Part shown: positions 24,116 to 32,487 of the stretch, piece after piece
Numbering within the stretch: the first letter of the stretch is position 1
How the letters are laid out: each line of letters begins with the position of its first letter
Assembly: GCA_045655245.1 (NCBI GenBank)
Contig: JAZOOX010000049.1
Location: 1 to 32,797 of the forward strand
Length of the DNA stretch: 32,797 nucleotides
Reading direction: 5' to 3'
From: RGIG8785 sp045655245
GTDB taxonomy: Bacteria; Bacillota; Clostridia; RGIG8785
Program-made: the position numbers and the translations under genes
Notes under the pieces: model-generated
Told to the model about the DNA's origin: nothing
What the model saw: the letters and a program-made list of their open reading frames with translations, nothing else
The model's database searches: none

Positions 24116-24178
24116 ATGCCAATGCTTCAGGCGAGAGGTTGACGTTCAGGGGCTTTAACCCTCCGTCAGGAGCTGATA

Positions 24179-25144
24179 TCAAAACAAAATGGAAAGAAAC
24201 TCGGAAACGCTGAGTCCTGAGATGTACTCATCCAGGGGCAGGGTTTCCAGATAGGGGCGGATGACATCTTCCTGGTAGAGCTTTCCGCACAGGGCGGATT
24301 CCAGCTCGGCAACGTCACGTTGGCCAAAGAAGTCACCGCTGATGCGCACCCCTTCGATACAGTTGTCCGTGACCTCTACCTCGGCGGTCAAAAGACCTGC
24401 GGGGAGGTAGGCGGTGTTTTGAATGCTGTAGGGCAGGCGGGTGCCGTAATTCCACTCCCAGGTGTCATAGCGCTCCTGCTTGATCTGCTCCACGCGAGCG
24501 GTCTCGTCTTCGCTCAAGGGGCGAAGGTCGCCTTCGGGGAAACGGGCGAGCAGGGCATTGACAAAGGTGGGAATGTCGCAAATGCCGTAGTCGGTCAGGT
24601 TGGCGACACGGCTTCGTACCGAGGCGACTCCTTTGCTCTTGACTTTCAGGGGATGGACGTTCAATGCCTGGGCAAGGAAGGTCATATCCGATGAAAAGAG
24701 CAGGGTGCCGTGGTGCAACACGCTGTCACCGTAGGCAACCTGAGCATTGCCCGAAATCTTTTTGCCGTCCACCAAAATGTCGTTCCGTCCCGACAGGGTA
24801 GCGGTAACGCCAAAGTCTGCCAGCAGGTCGATAACGGGGGCGGCGAAGCCGCGGTAGTCGTTGAACGCATCCCGGGAGTTCCGCTTGATAAAGGTGTAGT
24901 TTAGGTTCCCTAAATCGTGGTAGACGGCGCCACCGCCGGTCAGCCGACGGATGACGGGGATGCGGTGTTCGGTGACAAAGGTGCGGTTGATTTCTGCCGC
25001 AGTGTTCTGATTCTTTCCTACGATGATACTGGATGCGTTTTGCCAAAGCATCAGCACCTCTTCGTCGGTGTGATAGAGCAAATACTCTTCACAGGCAAGG
25101 TTAAAGGCGGGGTTGATGGTGGGTTGAAAAAATATTCTCATCAT
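24179..25144 (-). CDS. lplA: Lipoate-protein ligase A
   Basis: 321 residues from the ATG at 25144 (a second ATG follows at 25141). Landmarks are FNLACEEYLL, SSIIVGKNQN, RRLTGGGAVYHDLGNLNYTFI and the lysine motif DGKKISGNAQ, with a C-terminal accessory domain, so this is the full two-domain form. It activates lipoate with ATP and attaches it to E2 lipoyl domains. It follows the E1 gene on the same strand, so it probably serves the E2 at 29086. Odd points: no Shine-Dalgarno is seen, and a terminator-like hairpin ends five bases before the start. A GTG at 25180 could extend the protein but lacks a ribosome site too. Confidence 0.9.
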   Translation of the reverse strand: MMRIFFQPTINPAFNLACEEYLLYHTDEEVLMLWQNASSIIVGKNQNTAAEINRTFVTEHRIPVIRRLTGGGAVYHDLGNLNYTFIKRNSRDAFNDYRGFAAPVIDLLADFGVTATLSGRNDILVDGKKISGNAQVAYGDSVLHHGTLLFSSDMTFLAQALNVHPLKVKSKGVASVRSRVANLTDYGICDIPTFVNALLARFPEGDLRPLSEDETARVEQIKQERYDTWEWNYGTRLPYSIQNTAYLPAGLLTAEVEVTDNCIEGVRISGDFFGQRDVAELESALCGKLYQEDVIRPYLETLPLDEYISGLSVSEFLSILF

Positions 25145-25148
25145 AGTT

Positions 25149-25180
25149 AAAAATGTGGGTGTACATTGCTGTACACCCAC
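25149..25180 (-). terminator. Terminator or attenuator between the E1 gene and lplA
   Basis: On the minus strand GTGGGTGTACA (25180-25170) pairs with TGTACACCCAC (25165-25155) across a GCAA (GNRA-type) loop, followed by ATTTTT. It starts 20 bases after the E1 stop, and the lplA ATG is four bases past the T-run. It could end the main transcript and lower lplA expression. Confidence 0.75.
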
Positions 25181-25199
25181 GTCTAAATTTTGGCTTACA

Positions 25200-27674
25200 T
25201 CAAACGCCCTTAGAGGACTTGCGGTTCAACTCTACGCTGGTAAAGTTCTGGTCAGCCACATAGCCGTTCAAGGGGATCAGCTTCTGATGGATGATATCCA
25301 GGAACCAAGAGGGCTGCGGGAAGAACTCTGCATCGTACTCGAATGCGGGAGTGATCCAGTTCTTAGCACCCAAAACAACGGGCGGAGCATCCAGATAGTC
25401 AAATGCCATCTGAGTGATGTTCTGAGCCATGTCGTTTAAGATGTTACCACGGGTGCAAGCATCGCTGGCCAGCAGGATGTGACCGGTCTTCTTAACAGAC
25501 TCGATTACCTTGTCGTAGTTGAAGGGAACAACGCTGCGAGCGTCGATAACTTCAGCGGAGATGCCATACTTGGCTTCCAGTTCTTCAGCTGCTTCCAGAG
25601 CACGGTACAGGGTTGCACCGATGGTCAGGATGGTCAGATCCTTACCTTCGCGGCGGATAGCGGGTTCACCGAAGGGAACTTCGTAGTAGCCTGCGGGTAC
25701 GCCTTCCTTCACAAAGCGCTCGCCCATATCGTAGATTCTCTGGCTTTCGAAGAAGACAACAGGGTCGGTGCCCTTTAATGCTTCGTTCATCATACCCTTA
25801 GCATCGTAAGGAGTAACGGGGAATACAACCTTCAGGCCGGGGATGTGTGCACAGAGTGCGGTCCAGTCCTGAGAGTGCTGAGCACCGTACTTAGAACCAA
25901 CGGATACACGCAGAACAACGGGCATCTTCAGACCGCCGGCACTCATGGACTGCCATTTAGCCATCTGGTTGAAGATTTCGTCGCCGGCACAGCCGATAAA
26001 GTCACAGTACATCAACTCAACGATTGCACGGCCGCCTGCCATACCGTAACCAACGGCAGAGCCAACGATAGCGGACTCGGAAATCGGAGCGTTGAAGAGG
26101 CGGTGATAAGGCAGAGCCTCGGTCAGGCCACGGTAAACAGCGAATGCGCCGTTCCAGTCACGGACGTCTTCACCGTAAGAAATTAAGGTAGGATCGGTGT
26201 AGTACTTGTCGAAGATTGCTTCGAAGATCGCATCACGGATGTTGTACTGCTTTAACTTCGGAACCATCTTGCCGTCAGCGGCGAAAGCATAACGAGCCTG
26301 GCCGGCAATCTTCTTATAACGCTCGTTTTCTTCTTTGGGCATACGAACGTCACAAGCACGGTCGTCCATCTTCTCAACAGACTGGTTGGAGAACATCAGG
26401 TCTTCCAAGAAGTTGGGGTTTGCATCGTAATCGGTGTAGGGAGAGATCTCCAGGTCGGAAGCCAACATGAACATTCTCTTGTTGCGGTCGATAACGGTAT
26501 CGCGAACCTTTTCCAGTTCCTTTTCGGTAGCAACGCCGGCCTTGACCAGATCCTGCGGGAATACGGTCAGCGGATCGGACTTGCTCCATTCCTCAACCTC
26601 TTCCTTGGTACGGTAGGTCATTACGTCGGAGGTGGAGTGACCGCTCAGACGGTAGGTAACGACGTCTAACAGAACCGGACCCTCGCCCTTCTTGATGGTA
26701 TCAATGCTGCGACGGTAAGCGTCGATCATTGCCAGGGGGTTCCAACCGTTGATGCGCTCAGCGTGCATCTGGTCGGGAGTGAAAGCAGCCAGACGAGCCA
26801 GGTCGCCGTAAGCCATGGTTTCACCCTTGGTCTGACCACCCATGCCGTAGTGGTTGTTATTGAAGTTGTAAATGATCGGCAGACCGCCCTTGTAGCCGTC
26901 TTCCCACAGTTCCTTGAACTGGTCCATGTTTGCGAAGTTCATCGACTCGTAAACAGGGCCGCGTGCTGCAGCACCGTCACCGGCGTTAGCAACAACGACA
27001 CCACCCTTTTGGTTGCACTTCTTGTACAGAGCAACACCGGTAGCGATGGGGCCGGAACCACCAACGATTGCGTTGTTCGGGAAAATACCGAAAGGCAGGA
27101 AGAATGCGTGCATCGAACCGCCCAGACCGCGGGAGAAACCGCAATCCTTTGCAAACAGTTCGCACATAATGCCATACATAAAGAAGTCTTTAGCCAGGTC
27201 CTTGGTGTTCTTGGCGGTGGAGTGCTTCTTTACGGTCTCGTAGTTGACACCGTTGTTGTAGGACTTCATAATCTCGAGCAGTTCGTCATCGGACAGCTTT
27301 TTGATGGCGGACAGACCCTTAGCAATAACCTCGTGGTGGCTGCGGTGGGTACCGAAGATAAAGTCTTCTACGCCCAGCAGGTAAGCCTGACCGACAGCGG
27401 TAGCTTCCTCACCGATTGCCAAGTGAGAGGGACCCGGATAGGTGTATTCTTTCTGATTGTAGTTACCCTTCAGTTTGATGTCCATCAGCATGGTTTCAAA
27501 CTCGCGGATAGCGACCATGTCGGCGTAGATGCCGATCAAGTCAGCCTTGGTGAAGTTCTTGGCATCCAGTTCGTCTTTAATCGACTTGGAATACTGGCAA
27601 ACGGGGATGTCCTTGAACTTAATGGTGCGTTTTTTAAACGCCTGTTTGGGATCTACATACATAGATTTTGGCAT
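25200..27674 (-). CDS. 2-oxoacid dehydrogenase E1, alpha and beta subunits fused
   Basis: 824 residues. Residues about 40-440 are the E1 alpha part: thiamine-diphosphate motif AGDGAAARGP at 231-240 with the Asn at 246 or 249, the phosphorylation-loop-like GFSRGLGGSMHAFF at 179-192, and NNNHYGMGG near 272. Residues about 475-824 are E1 beta: NIRDAIFEAI, ISYGEDVRDWNGAFAVYRGL, FIGCAGDEIFNQMAKW and a C-terminal transketolase domain with IDARSVVPFN. E1 decarboxylates a 2-oxoacid and passes the acyl group to the E2 lipoate. Pyruvate, branched-chain or acetoin-type substrates cannot be told apart here. GAAGGAGCGA precedes the ATG. Confidence 0.9.
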   Translation of the reverse strand: MPKSMYVDPKQAFKKRTIKFKDIPVCQYSKSIKDELDAKNFTKADLIGIYADMVAIREFETMLMDIKLKGNYNQKEYTYPGPSHLAIGEEATAVGQAYLLGVEDFIFGTHRSHHEVIAKGLSAIKKLSDDELLEIMKSYNNGVNYETVKKHSTAKNTKDLAKDFFMYGIMCELFAKDCGFSRGLGGSMHAFFLPFGIFPNNAIVGGSGPIATGVALYKKCNQKGGVVVANAGDGAAARGPVYESMNFANMDQFKELWEDGYKGGLPIIYNFNNNHYGMGGQTKGETMAYGDLARLAAFTPDQMHAERINGWNPLAMIDAYRRSIDTIKKGEGPVLLDVVTYRLSGHSTSDVMTYRTKEEVEEWSKSDPLTVFPQDLVKAGVATEKELEKVRDTVIDRNKRMFMLASDLEISPYTDYDANPNFLEDLMFSNQSVEKMDDRACDVRMPKEENERYKKIAGQARYAFAADGKMVPKLKQYNIRDAIFEAIFDKYYTDPTLISYGEDVRDWNGAFAVYRGLTEALPYHRLFNAPISESAIVGSAVGYGMAGGRAIVELMYCDFIGCAGDEIFNQMAKWQSMSAGGLKMPVVLRVSVGSKYGAQHSQDWTALCAHIPGLKVVFPVTPYDAKGMMNEALKGTDPVVFFESQRIYDMGERFVKEGVPAGYYEVPFGEPAIRREGKDLTILTIGATLYRALEAAEELEAKYGISAEVIDARSVVPFNYDKVIESVKKTGHILLASDACTRGNILNDMAQNITQMAFDYLDAPPVVLGAKNWITPAFEYDAEFFPQPSWFLDIIHQKLIPLNGYVADQNFTSVELNRKSSKGV

Positions 27675-27696
27675 AAGTATCGCTCCTTCTCTAAAT

Positions 27697-29073
27697 TTAT
27701 TTCACTTCAAATAATGCTTCACGGATGACTTCACAGACGGTGGGGTGGGGGAATACGATTTCCTGTAAATCCTCGACCCGCAGTTCGGTTTCGATCATCA
27801 GGGCGCCGCCGTAGATGATTTCCGAAGCGTAGCTACCGACCATGTGAACGCCGACCACGCGGCGGTACTTGCGGTCAACCAATACTTTTACGATGCCGTC
27901 CCGGGAATCCTCGTTCTCGGCAACGTAACGTCCGCTGTACATCAGCGGCAGTTTGACCACTTCTACATCCATCCCCTTTGCCTTGGCAGACTCTTCGGTT
28001 TCGCCGACAGCGCCGACTTCGGGGTTGGTATAGATGACACTGGGGATGGCGTGATAGCGCATACGGTCTTTCTTACCCAGGATGGTGTTAATGGCAACCT
28101 CACCCTCGCGGTAAGCGGTGTGTGCCAACATGGAAACGCCGTTGACGTCGCCTGCAGCATACAGACCTGCAACGTTGGTGCGCATCTGCTCATCGGTTTT
28201 GATGGCGCCGCGGTCCAGGCAAACATTCAGGTTCTCCAGACCGTAGCCCTGGGTTACAGCACGGCGGCCGATGGAGCAGAGCACTTTATCGGCGGGAACA
28301 CTTTCGGACTTGCCCGAAGCGTCTTCGCAGATAACAGCAGTCTTTTCAACGGCGGTAACCTTGTAGCCCAGTTTGAAGGTGATACCCTTCTTTTCGTAAT
28401 TTTTCATTAAAATGTTCGAGATTTCGCGGTCGGTGGGACCTGCGATATGGTCGAGCATTTCGATAACGGTGACTTGAGAGCCGACCGAGTTGTAGTAAGA
28501 GGCCATTTCAAGACCGATAACGCCGCCGCCGATAACGACCAGCTTTTCGGGGATTTCCTGAAGGTCTAATACTTCACGGTTGGTCATAACGTGACCTGCC
28601 TCTAAGCCTTCGCGCAGACCGGGGATGGGGGGGACAACCGGAGCAGAACCGGTGGCGATGAGCATATTCTTGCCCACGTATTCCTGACCGTCAGCGGTAA
28701 CATGGAAGCCTTCCGCATCCTTCTTTAAAATCTGTGCCTCTGCGGCAACAACCTTAACGCCTGCCTGCTTCATCTGCATTCCGATACCCGAAACCAGGGT
28801 CTTTACAACCTTGTCCTTGCGGGCAACAACGGTTTTTTGGTCGATGGAAGCACCGTTTACAGTAACACCGTAAGCGGAAGCGTGGTTGGCGTAGTCCAAA
28901 ACCTTTGCCGAGTACAACAACGATTTGGAGGGGACGCAACCTTCGTTTAAGCAAACGCCGCCCAGCGCACGTTTTTCAATCACCAGGGTTTTAAGACCCG
29001 AATGTCCTGCACGGCCTGCAGCATTGTAGCCGGCAGGGCCGCCGCCGATAACGATTAAGTCAAACAGTTCCAT
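27697..29073 (-). CDS. lpdA: Dihydrolipoamide dehydrogenase (E3)
   Basis: 458 residues, a FAD disulfide oxidoreductase. The FAD loop is IGGGPAG (9-15), the redox disulfide GGVCLNEGCVPSK with Cys41 and Cys46, the NAD loop VVIGGGVIGLE, and the dimer-interface pair His443 and Glu448 in HPTVCE. It re-oxidises the E2 lipoate with NAD. AAGGAGG lies eight bases before the ATG. It sits between E2 and E1 in the operon, so it belongs to this complex, although it could also serve a glycine cleavage system elsewhere. Confidence 0.96.
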   Translation of the reverse strand: MELFDLIVIGGGPAGYNAAGRAGHSGLKTLVIEKRALGGVCLNEGCVPSKSLLYSAKVLDYANHASAYGVTVNGASIDQKTVVARKDKVVKTLVSGIGMQMKQAGVKVVAAEAQILKKDAEGFHVTADGQEYVGKNMLIATGSAPVVPPIPGLREGLEAGHVMTNREVLDLQEIPEKLVVIGGGVIGLEMASYYNSVGSQVTVIEMLDHIAGPTDREISNILMKNYEKKGITFKLGYKVTAVEKTAVICEDASGKSESVPADKVLCSIGRRAVTQGYGLENLNVCLDRGAIKTDEQMRTNVAGLYAAGDVNGVSMLAHTAYREGEVAINTILGKKDRMRYHAIPSVIYTNPEVGAVGETEESAKAKGMDVEVVKLPLMYSGRYVAENEDSRDGIVKVLVDRKYRRVVGVHMVGSYASEIIYGGALMIETELRVEDLQEIVFPHPTVCEVIREALFEVK

Positions 29074-29085
29074 AAGTGAACCTCC

Positions 29086-30408
29086 TTAGCGGCAGAGCAG
29101 AATGGAGAAGTTCTCCAAAGTGTTCTTTAAATCCATTAAGAACTTGGATGCAGGAGCACCATCCAAAGCGCGGTGGTCGTAAGTCAAGGACAGACCCATT
29201 GCGGGGTAGGTCTTGATTTCGCCGTTCTCTTCGCGGACACGGGTGGTAATTGCGTCAACACCCAAGATACCGGTTTGAGGCGGGTTGATAACGGGGGTGA
29301 AGTGTTCGATTCCCAAAGAACCCAGGTTGGAGATGGTGAAGCTTGCACCCTTCAGCTTGTCGGGGCTGATGCTGCCTGCTTTTGCTTCGGCAAACAGTGC
29401 CTTGGCTTCGGCAGAGATCTCGTTCAGGGATTTCTTGTCTGCATCGAACAGGGTGGGAACCAACAGACCGCGTTCGGTGTCGGTTGCAACGCCGACGTGT
29501 ACGCCGCTGAAGTAACGCATGGTGTCGCCGTCGATTAAGTTGGCGTTCAGTGCCTTATGTTCAGGCTTTGCCAGAACACGGGAAACAGCGAAGATCATCA
29601 TGTCGTTTAAGGTGATGTTGCCCAGACCCAATGCTTCGGCACCGGCTTTTAACTTCTTGCGGAAGTTCATAATCTCGGTTGCATCGAAGGTGATGGTGTG
29701 AGTCAGCTGGGGAATGGTGGTCAAAGAAGTGTTCATTGCCTTTGCAATCGCACGGCGGACAGAACTCATCTTTTCGTCTACGTAAGCGGCTGCGGGAGCT
29801 GCAGCGGCGGCAGGAGCGTTGATGTCGTTTACCGAGAAACGACCGCCCAGACCGGTACCGCCCTGACCCTCGTAAGCGCCTGCGGCAGCGGGGGTAGTAC
29901 CGACACCTGCGGCCATCAGCGCGCGGATATCCTTTTCGATAACGCGGCCTTCAGCGCCGGTGGGGGTAGCAAAGCGCGGGTCAACGCCTGCCTTAGCGGC
30001 AAGAACGCGAGCGCGCGGAGAACATTTTACAAATCCTTCCTGGGGAGCGGCAGGTGCAACAGGTGCAACTGCTTCTGCTACGGGAGCTGCGGGAGCCGCA
30101 ACTGCGACGGGAGCCGCAACGGCAGGGGCTTCTTCTTCGCACTGGGGACGGAATTCCTCAACGCTTTCGCCTTCCTTACCGATAACGCAAACATTGGTCA
30201 TTACCGGAATGTCGTCTCCTTCGTTGAAGAAGAGTTCCAGTACGGTACCGTCTACTTCGGCTACTTCATCAGCAGTCGATTTATCGGTTTCGTAAGAAAA
30301 AAGAACATCGCCGGCTTTGACGGCATCGCCTTTTTTCTTGTGCCATTCGGTCAGGATACAACTCTCTACCGAGATCCCGACGTTGGGCATCATTACTGGT
30401 GTTGCCAT
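29086..30408 (-). CDS. 2-oxoacid dehydrogenase E2 (dihydrolipoyl acyltransferase)
   Basis: 440 residues: one lipoyl domain (1-80) with the lipoyl lysine Lys43 in ETDKSTAD; a proline/alanine-rich swinging linker (about 92-125); a peripheral subunit-binding domain (CSPRARVLAAKAGVDP, then GAEGRVIEKDIRAL); a second alanine-rich linker; and the catalytic acyltransferase domain from about 215, with the active-site His412 and Asp416 in TYDHRALDG. It forms the core of the complex and transfers the acyl group to CoA. AGGAGG precedes the ATG. The substrate class cannot be determined by reading. Confidence 0.95.
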   Translation of the reverse strand: MATPVMMPNVGISVESCILTEWHKKKGDAVKAGDVLFSYETDKSTADEVAEVDGTVLELFFNEGDDIPVMTNVCVIGKEGESVEEFRPQCEEEAPAVAAPVAVAAPAAPVAEAVAPVAPAAPQEGFVKCSPRARVLAAKAGVDPRFATPTGAEGRVIEKDIRALMAAGVGTTPAAAGAYEGQGGTGLGGRFSVNDINAPAAAAAPAAAYVDEKMSSVRRAIAKAMNTSLTTIPQLTHTITFDATEIMNFRKKLKAGAEALGLGNITLNDMMIFAVSRVLAKPEHKALNANLIDGDTMRYFSGVHVGVATDTERGLLVPTLFDADKKSLNEISAEAKALFAEAKAGSISPDKLKGASFTISNLGSLGIEHFTPVINPPQTGILGVDAITTRVREENGEIKTYPAMGLSLTYDHRALDGAPASKFLMDLKNTLENFSILLCR

Positions 30409-30438
30409 AAATGATTCCTCCTCTTATAAAAATTTTGT

Positions 30439-31197
30439 TTATTCCCAACGCACCTTTATCCCTTTTGCCTCTGCGGCATCAAGATAATGTTGCGGCGGTT
30501 TTCGGTCTGTGATGAGCAGATGGATCTGCCCGAACTCAGCAAAGGTAAAGGGCATTACCTTGTCCAATTTGCTGATGTCTGCCATGGCAATATTCATGGT
30601 CGCTTTTTGCATAATCCGACGTTTTAACTCGCAGTCATTGTAGTCCCCGTTGGAGCATCCGTGGTCCAACGAGATGGCGGCGGGTGCAATAAACGCTAAG
30701 TCGAAATTATAATCCTCTAACGATTTCACCGTTCTTGGGTCAGCAACCGACATATTGTTGCGGTTGATTTGTCCGCCTAAAAGATTGACGGTAGGAGTCC
30801 GTTTTTTGCAGACTTCCAATGCCACCTGCAATCCCGAGGTCAGAACAAACAGATTGGTGTCCGGCATCAGTTTCGCCAGATTCAGCCCCGTGGTACCGGG
30901 GTCGATGTAAATGGAACGGTTGGGTTCGATATACTCGGCGGCAATACGGGCAATCCGTGCCTTTTCCTCTTGACGTTGCGCCAGCCGCAGGTTGAACACG
31001 TCTTCCATGCGGTCGGGGTGCGCCAGTCGGATACCACCCTTAATGCGGATGGCTTCGCCCGCCTTTTCCAAATAATCCAAATCCCGTCTCAGGGTCATGC
31101 TTGAAACCTGGGGGAAGAGTACTTCCAGTTCCTTTAAGTAGAGCGTTCCGCGCTTTTTTAACAGAGCCAATATCTCTGCACGGCGTTCGGCACTCAC
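30439..31197 (-). CDS. DeoR/GlpR-family transcriptional regulator
   Basis: 252 residues from a GTG at 31197, placed by AAGGAGGTG upstream. The N-terminal helix-turn-helix covers about 1-58 (ERRAEILALLKKRG, then VSSMTLRRDLDYLEKAGEAIRIKGG), and the DeoR-type sensor domain covers the rest (SIYIDPGTTGLNLAKLM, DLAFIAPAAISLDHG). These regulators normally respond to sugar phosphates. It is the first gene of the oxoacid dehydrogenase operon, 30 bases before E2, and probably controls itself and the operon through the TGTGAA/TTCACA repeats upstream. Confidence 0.9.
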   Translation of the reverse strand: MSAERRAEILALLKKRGTLYLKELEVLFPQVSSMTLRRDLDYLEKAGEAIRIKGGIRLAHPDRMEDVFNLRLAQRQEEKARIARIAAEYIEPNRSIYIDPGTTGLNLAKLMPDTNLFVLTSGLQVALEVCKKRTPTVNLLGGQINRNNMSVADPRTVKSLEDYNFDLAFIAPAAISLDHGCSNGDYNDCELKRRIMQKATMNIAMADISKLDKVMPFTFAEFGQIHLLITDRKPPQHYLDAAEAKGIKVRWE

Positions 31198-31222
31198 GCC
31201 TTCACCTCCTTGATGTCAAAAA

Positions 31223-31256
31223 TGTGAATTTGTGAAAAATGTTAAAAAATTTCACA
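31223..31256. promoter_or_regulatory. Candidate DeoR operator repeats
   Basis: TGTGAA occurs at 31223-31228 and TGTGAAA at 31231-31237, and the inverse TTTCACA at 31250-31256, forming an inverted repeat with 12 bases between. All lie just downstream of the -10 box of the promoter. Further similar words occur at about 31326-31334 and 31350-31366 on the other side of the promoter. Confidence 0.55.
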
Positions 31257-31264
31257 CACTGTTA

Positions 31265-31293
31265 ATTATACTCATAAAATCACCGTAAGTCAA
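31265..31293 (-). promoter_or_regulatory. Sigma-A promoter of the deoR/E2/E3/E1/lplA operon
   Basis: On the minus strand TTGACT (31293-31288) and TATAAT (31270-31265) are 17 bp apart. It is the only clear promoter in the 6-7 kb minus-strand block and is flanked by the TGTGAA/TTCACA repeats. Confidence 0.75.
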
Positions 31294-31374
31294 GCTTTTC
31301 CGCCAAAATAAACCAAAACTTTTTCGTTTGTGTAATATTCTTGCCATAATTCACAAAAAGTGTAAAAAATAACA

Positions 31375-31405
31375 AAAAAGGAACAACTTAATGTTGTTCC
31401 TTTTT
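31375..31405 (-). terminator. Intrinsic terminator of the flavodoxin/DUF5662 unit
   Basis: AAAAAGGAACAAC and GTTGTTCCTTTTT pair across ATTAA. The loop contains the stop codon of the DUF5662-like gene, and a T-run (TTTTTTGTT) follows on the minus strand. Confidence 0.85.
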
Positions 31406-31924
31406 CATTTTTCGTAATTTTTTAAAGAGTGCTTTCTCACCGTTTTCGGCAAGATCGGTAAGCAGTTCTTCCAACAGGGCGTCGGTTTTGGGGTGGATGG
31501 TGCGGATATGCTTGGCGGTGCGCAGGTAATTTAAGGGGGTGTCGTTGGTATACTTGTCCCCATAGTAAATCTTACTGGCGGCAACACGGTCGCAAATCAT
31601 TTCAATCACATAGCGAATCGGCATTTCCACCGGCTCGATCCGGTGGCTTTCGGGGTTGTAGTCCTTCCAGTACTCGAAGTGGTGGCGGGTGCGCCCTTGA
31701 TGGTGCATCCAGACCACCGACATCCCCTTTTCCTCCCGCTCCTTTTCGATGGGACTGCGGAAACCTTGGTAGTATTTCACACTGGGCCAGAATTCGGTGG
31801 GCGAGTACTTGGACAGGTCATGTCTGAGTCCCTGCCAAAAGATGCCCGCCTTGGCACAGTGGATGATGACTTTGTGCCGATGTCGGGTAATGGTATTAAA
31901 ATGTTGGAAAACTTGCTTCAGCAT
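31388..31924 (-). CDS. DUF5662-like protein
   Basis: 178 residues from the ATG at 31924, preceded by AAAGGAG; a longer in-frame extension to 31999 overlaps the flavodoxin gene and is rejected. It is rich in histidine, tryptophan and tyrosine: FNTITRHRHKVIIHC, GLRHDLSKYSPTEF, WMHHQGRTRHHFEYW and a basic C-terminal tail. Clustered HHxxR and RHDLSKY motifs suggest a metal-binding enzyme, but no activity is known to me. It begins five bases after the flavodoxin stop, so the two are co-transcribed. Confidence 0.7.
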   Translation of the reverse strand: MLKQVFQHFNTITRHRHKVIIHCAKAGIFWQGLRHDLSKYSPTEFWPSVKYYQGFRSPIEKEREEKGMSVVWMHHQGRTRHHFEYWKDYNPESHRIEPVEMPIRYVIEMICDRVAASKIYYGDKYTNDTPLNYLRTAKHIRTIHPKTDALLEELLTDLAENGEKALFKKLRKMKKEQH

Positions 31925-31929
31925 AACGC

Positions 31930-32457
31930 TTACTCCTTTATGTATTCTAACAACGGCCCGATGGCGCTTTTGTCGGTAAAGTCCCCGTCGGCATCGCAAA
32001 GTTCCACCAACAGCTGTTCCATTTCGGTGGGGTTTTCCTTGCTGCTCATAATCTTTTTCAGGGTCTTTAGGGCGGTGCGGTGTACCACCGATAACTCGTC
32101 TAAAATCATCTTTCCCATAAAGTTAAAGACACGGAGTTTTTCTAACATTTCGGGTTTGAAGTTCTTTTCGGTTACCAGCTTGTCGTAGTAGTCTCGACAG
32201 TGGAGCGGTGTGATACCCGTGGAGAAAACGGCAATCTTTTTATCTTTTAACAGGTCTAAGTTCTTGGTAATCAGATGTACACCGTTGATGACCTCGGCGT
32301 ATAGCCCGCCGCCGTAGATGATGGTATCGTATTTGGCGAGGTCTGCCGCTTTCACCGATCTTGCCTCTACCGCTTGGCAGGACAGGGCTGCGGCGATCCA
32401 TTCCGCATATGCACGGGTGGAGCCATACTTACTTTTATAGATAACAATAGGATGCAT
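31930..32457 (-). CDS. Flavodoxin-domain protein
   Basis: 175 residues. The FMN-phosphate loop is near the N-terminus (YKSKYGSTRAYA, about 7-18), followed by DTIIYGGGLYAEVING (the aromatic FMN-contact loop) and IAVFSTG. It resembles the flavodoxin-domain group that includes HemG-like protoporphyrinogen oxidases, but no heme genes are near, so I leave it as a flavodoxin-like redox protein. AAAAGGAG precedes the ATG. The C-terminal 50 residues are helical and not obviously part of the flavodoxin fold. Confidence 0.8.
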   Translation of the reverse strand: MHPIVIYKSKYGSTRAYAEWIAAALSCQAVEARSVKAADLAKYDTIIYGGGLYAEVINGVHLITKNLDLLKDKKIAVFSTGITPLHCRDYYDKLVTEKNFKPEMLEKLRVFNFMGKMILDELSVVHRTALKTLKKIMSSKENPTEMEQLLVELCDADGDFTDKSAIGPLLEYIKE

Positions 32458-32487
32458 CGGATTTTCTCCTTTTAGTCTATCTTATGG

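Noticed and set aside
24116..24178. Short complementary words (GACG/CGTC, AGGG/CCCT) between coaX terminator and lplA stop
   Set aside because: Stems of three to four pairs only; not above what chance gives.
26763..27728. 321-codon open frame on the plus strand opposite the E1 gene
   Set aside because: It is the antisense of a clearly conserved E1 gene and has no homology signature, promoter or ribosome site.
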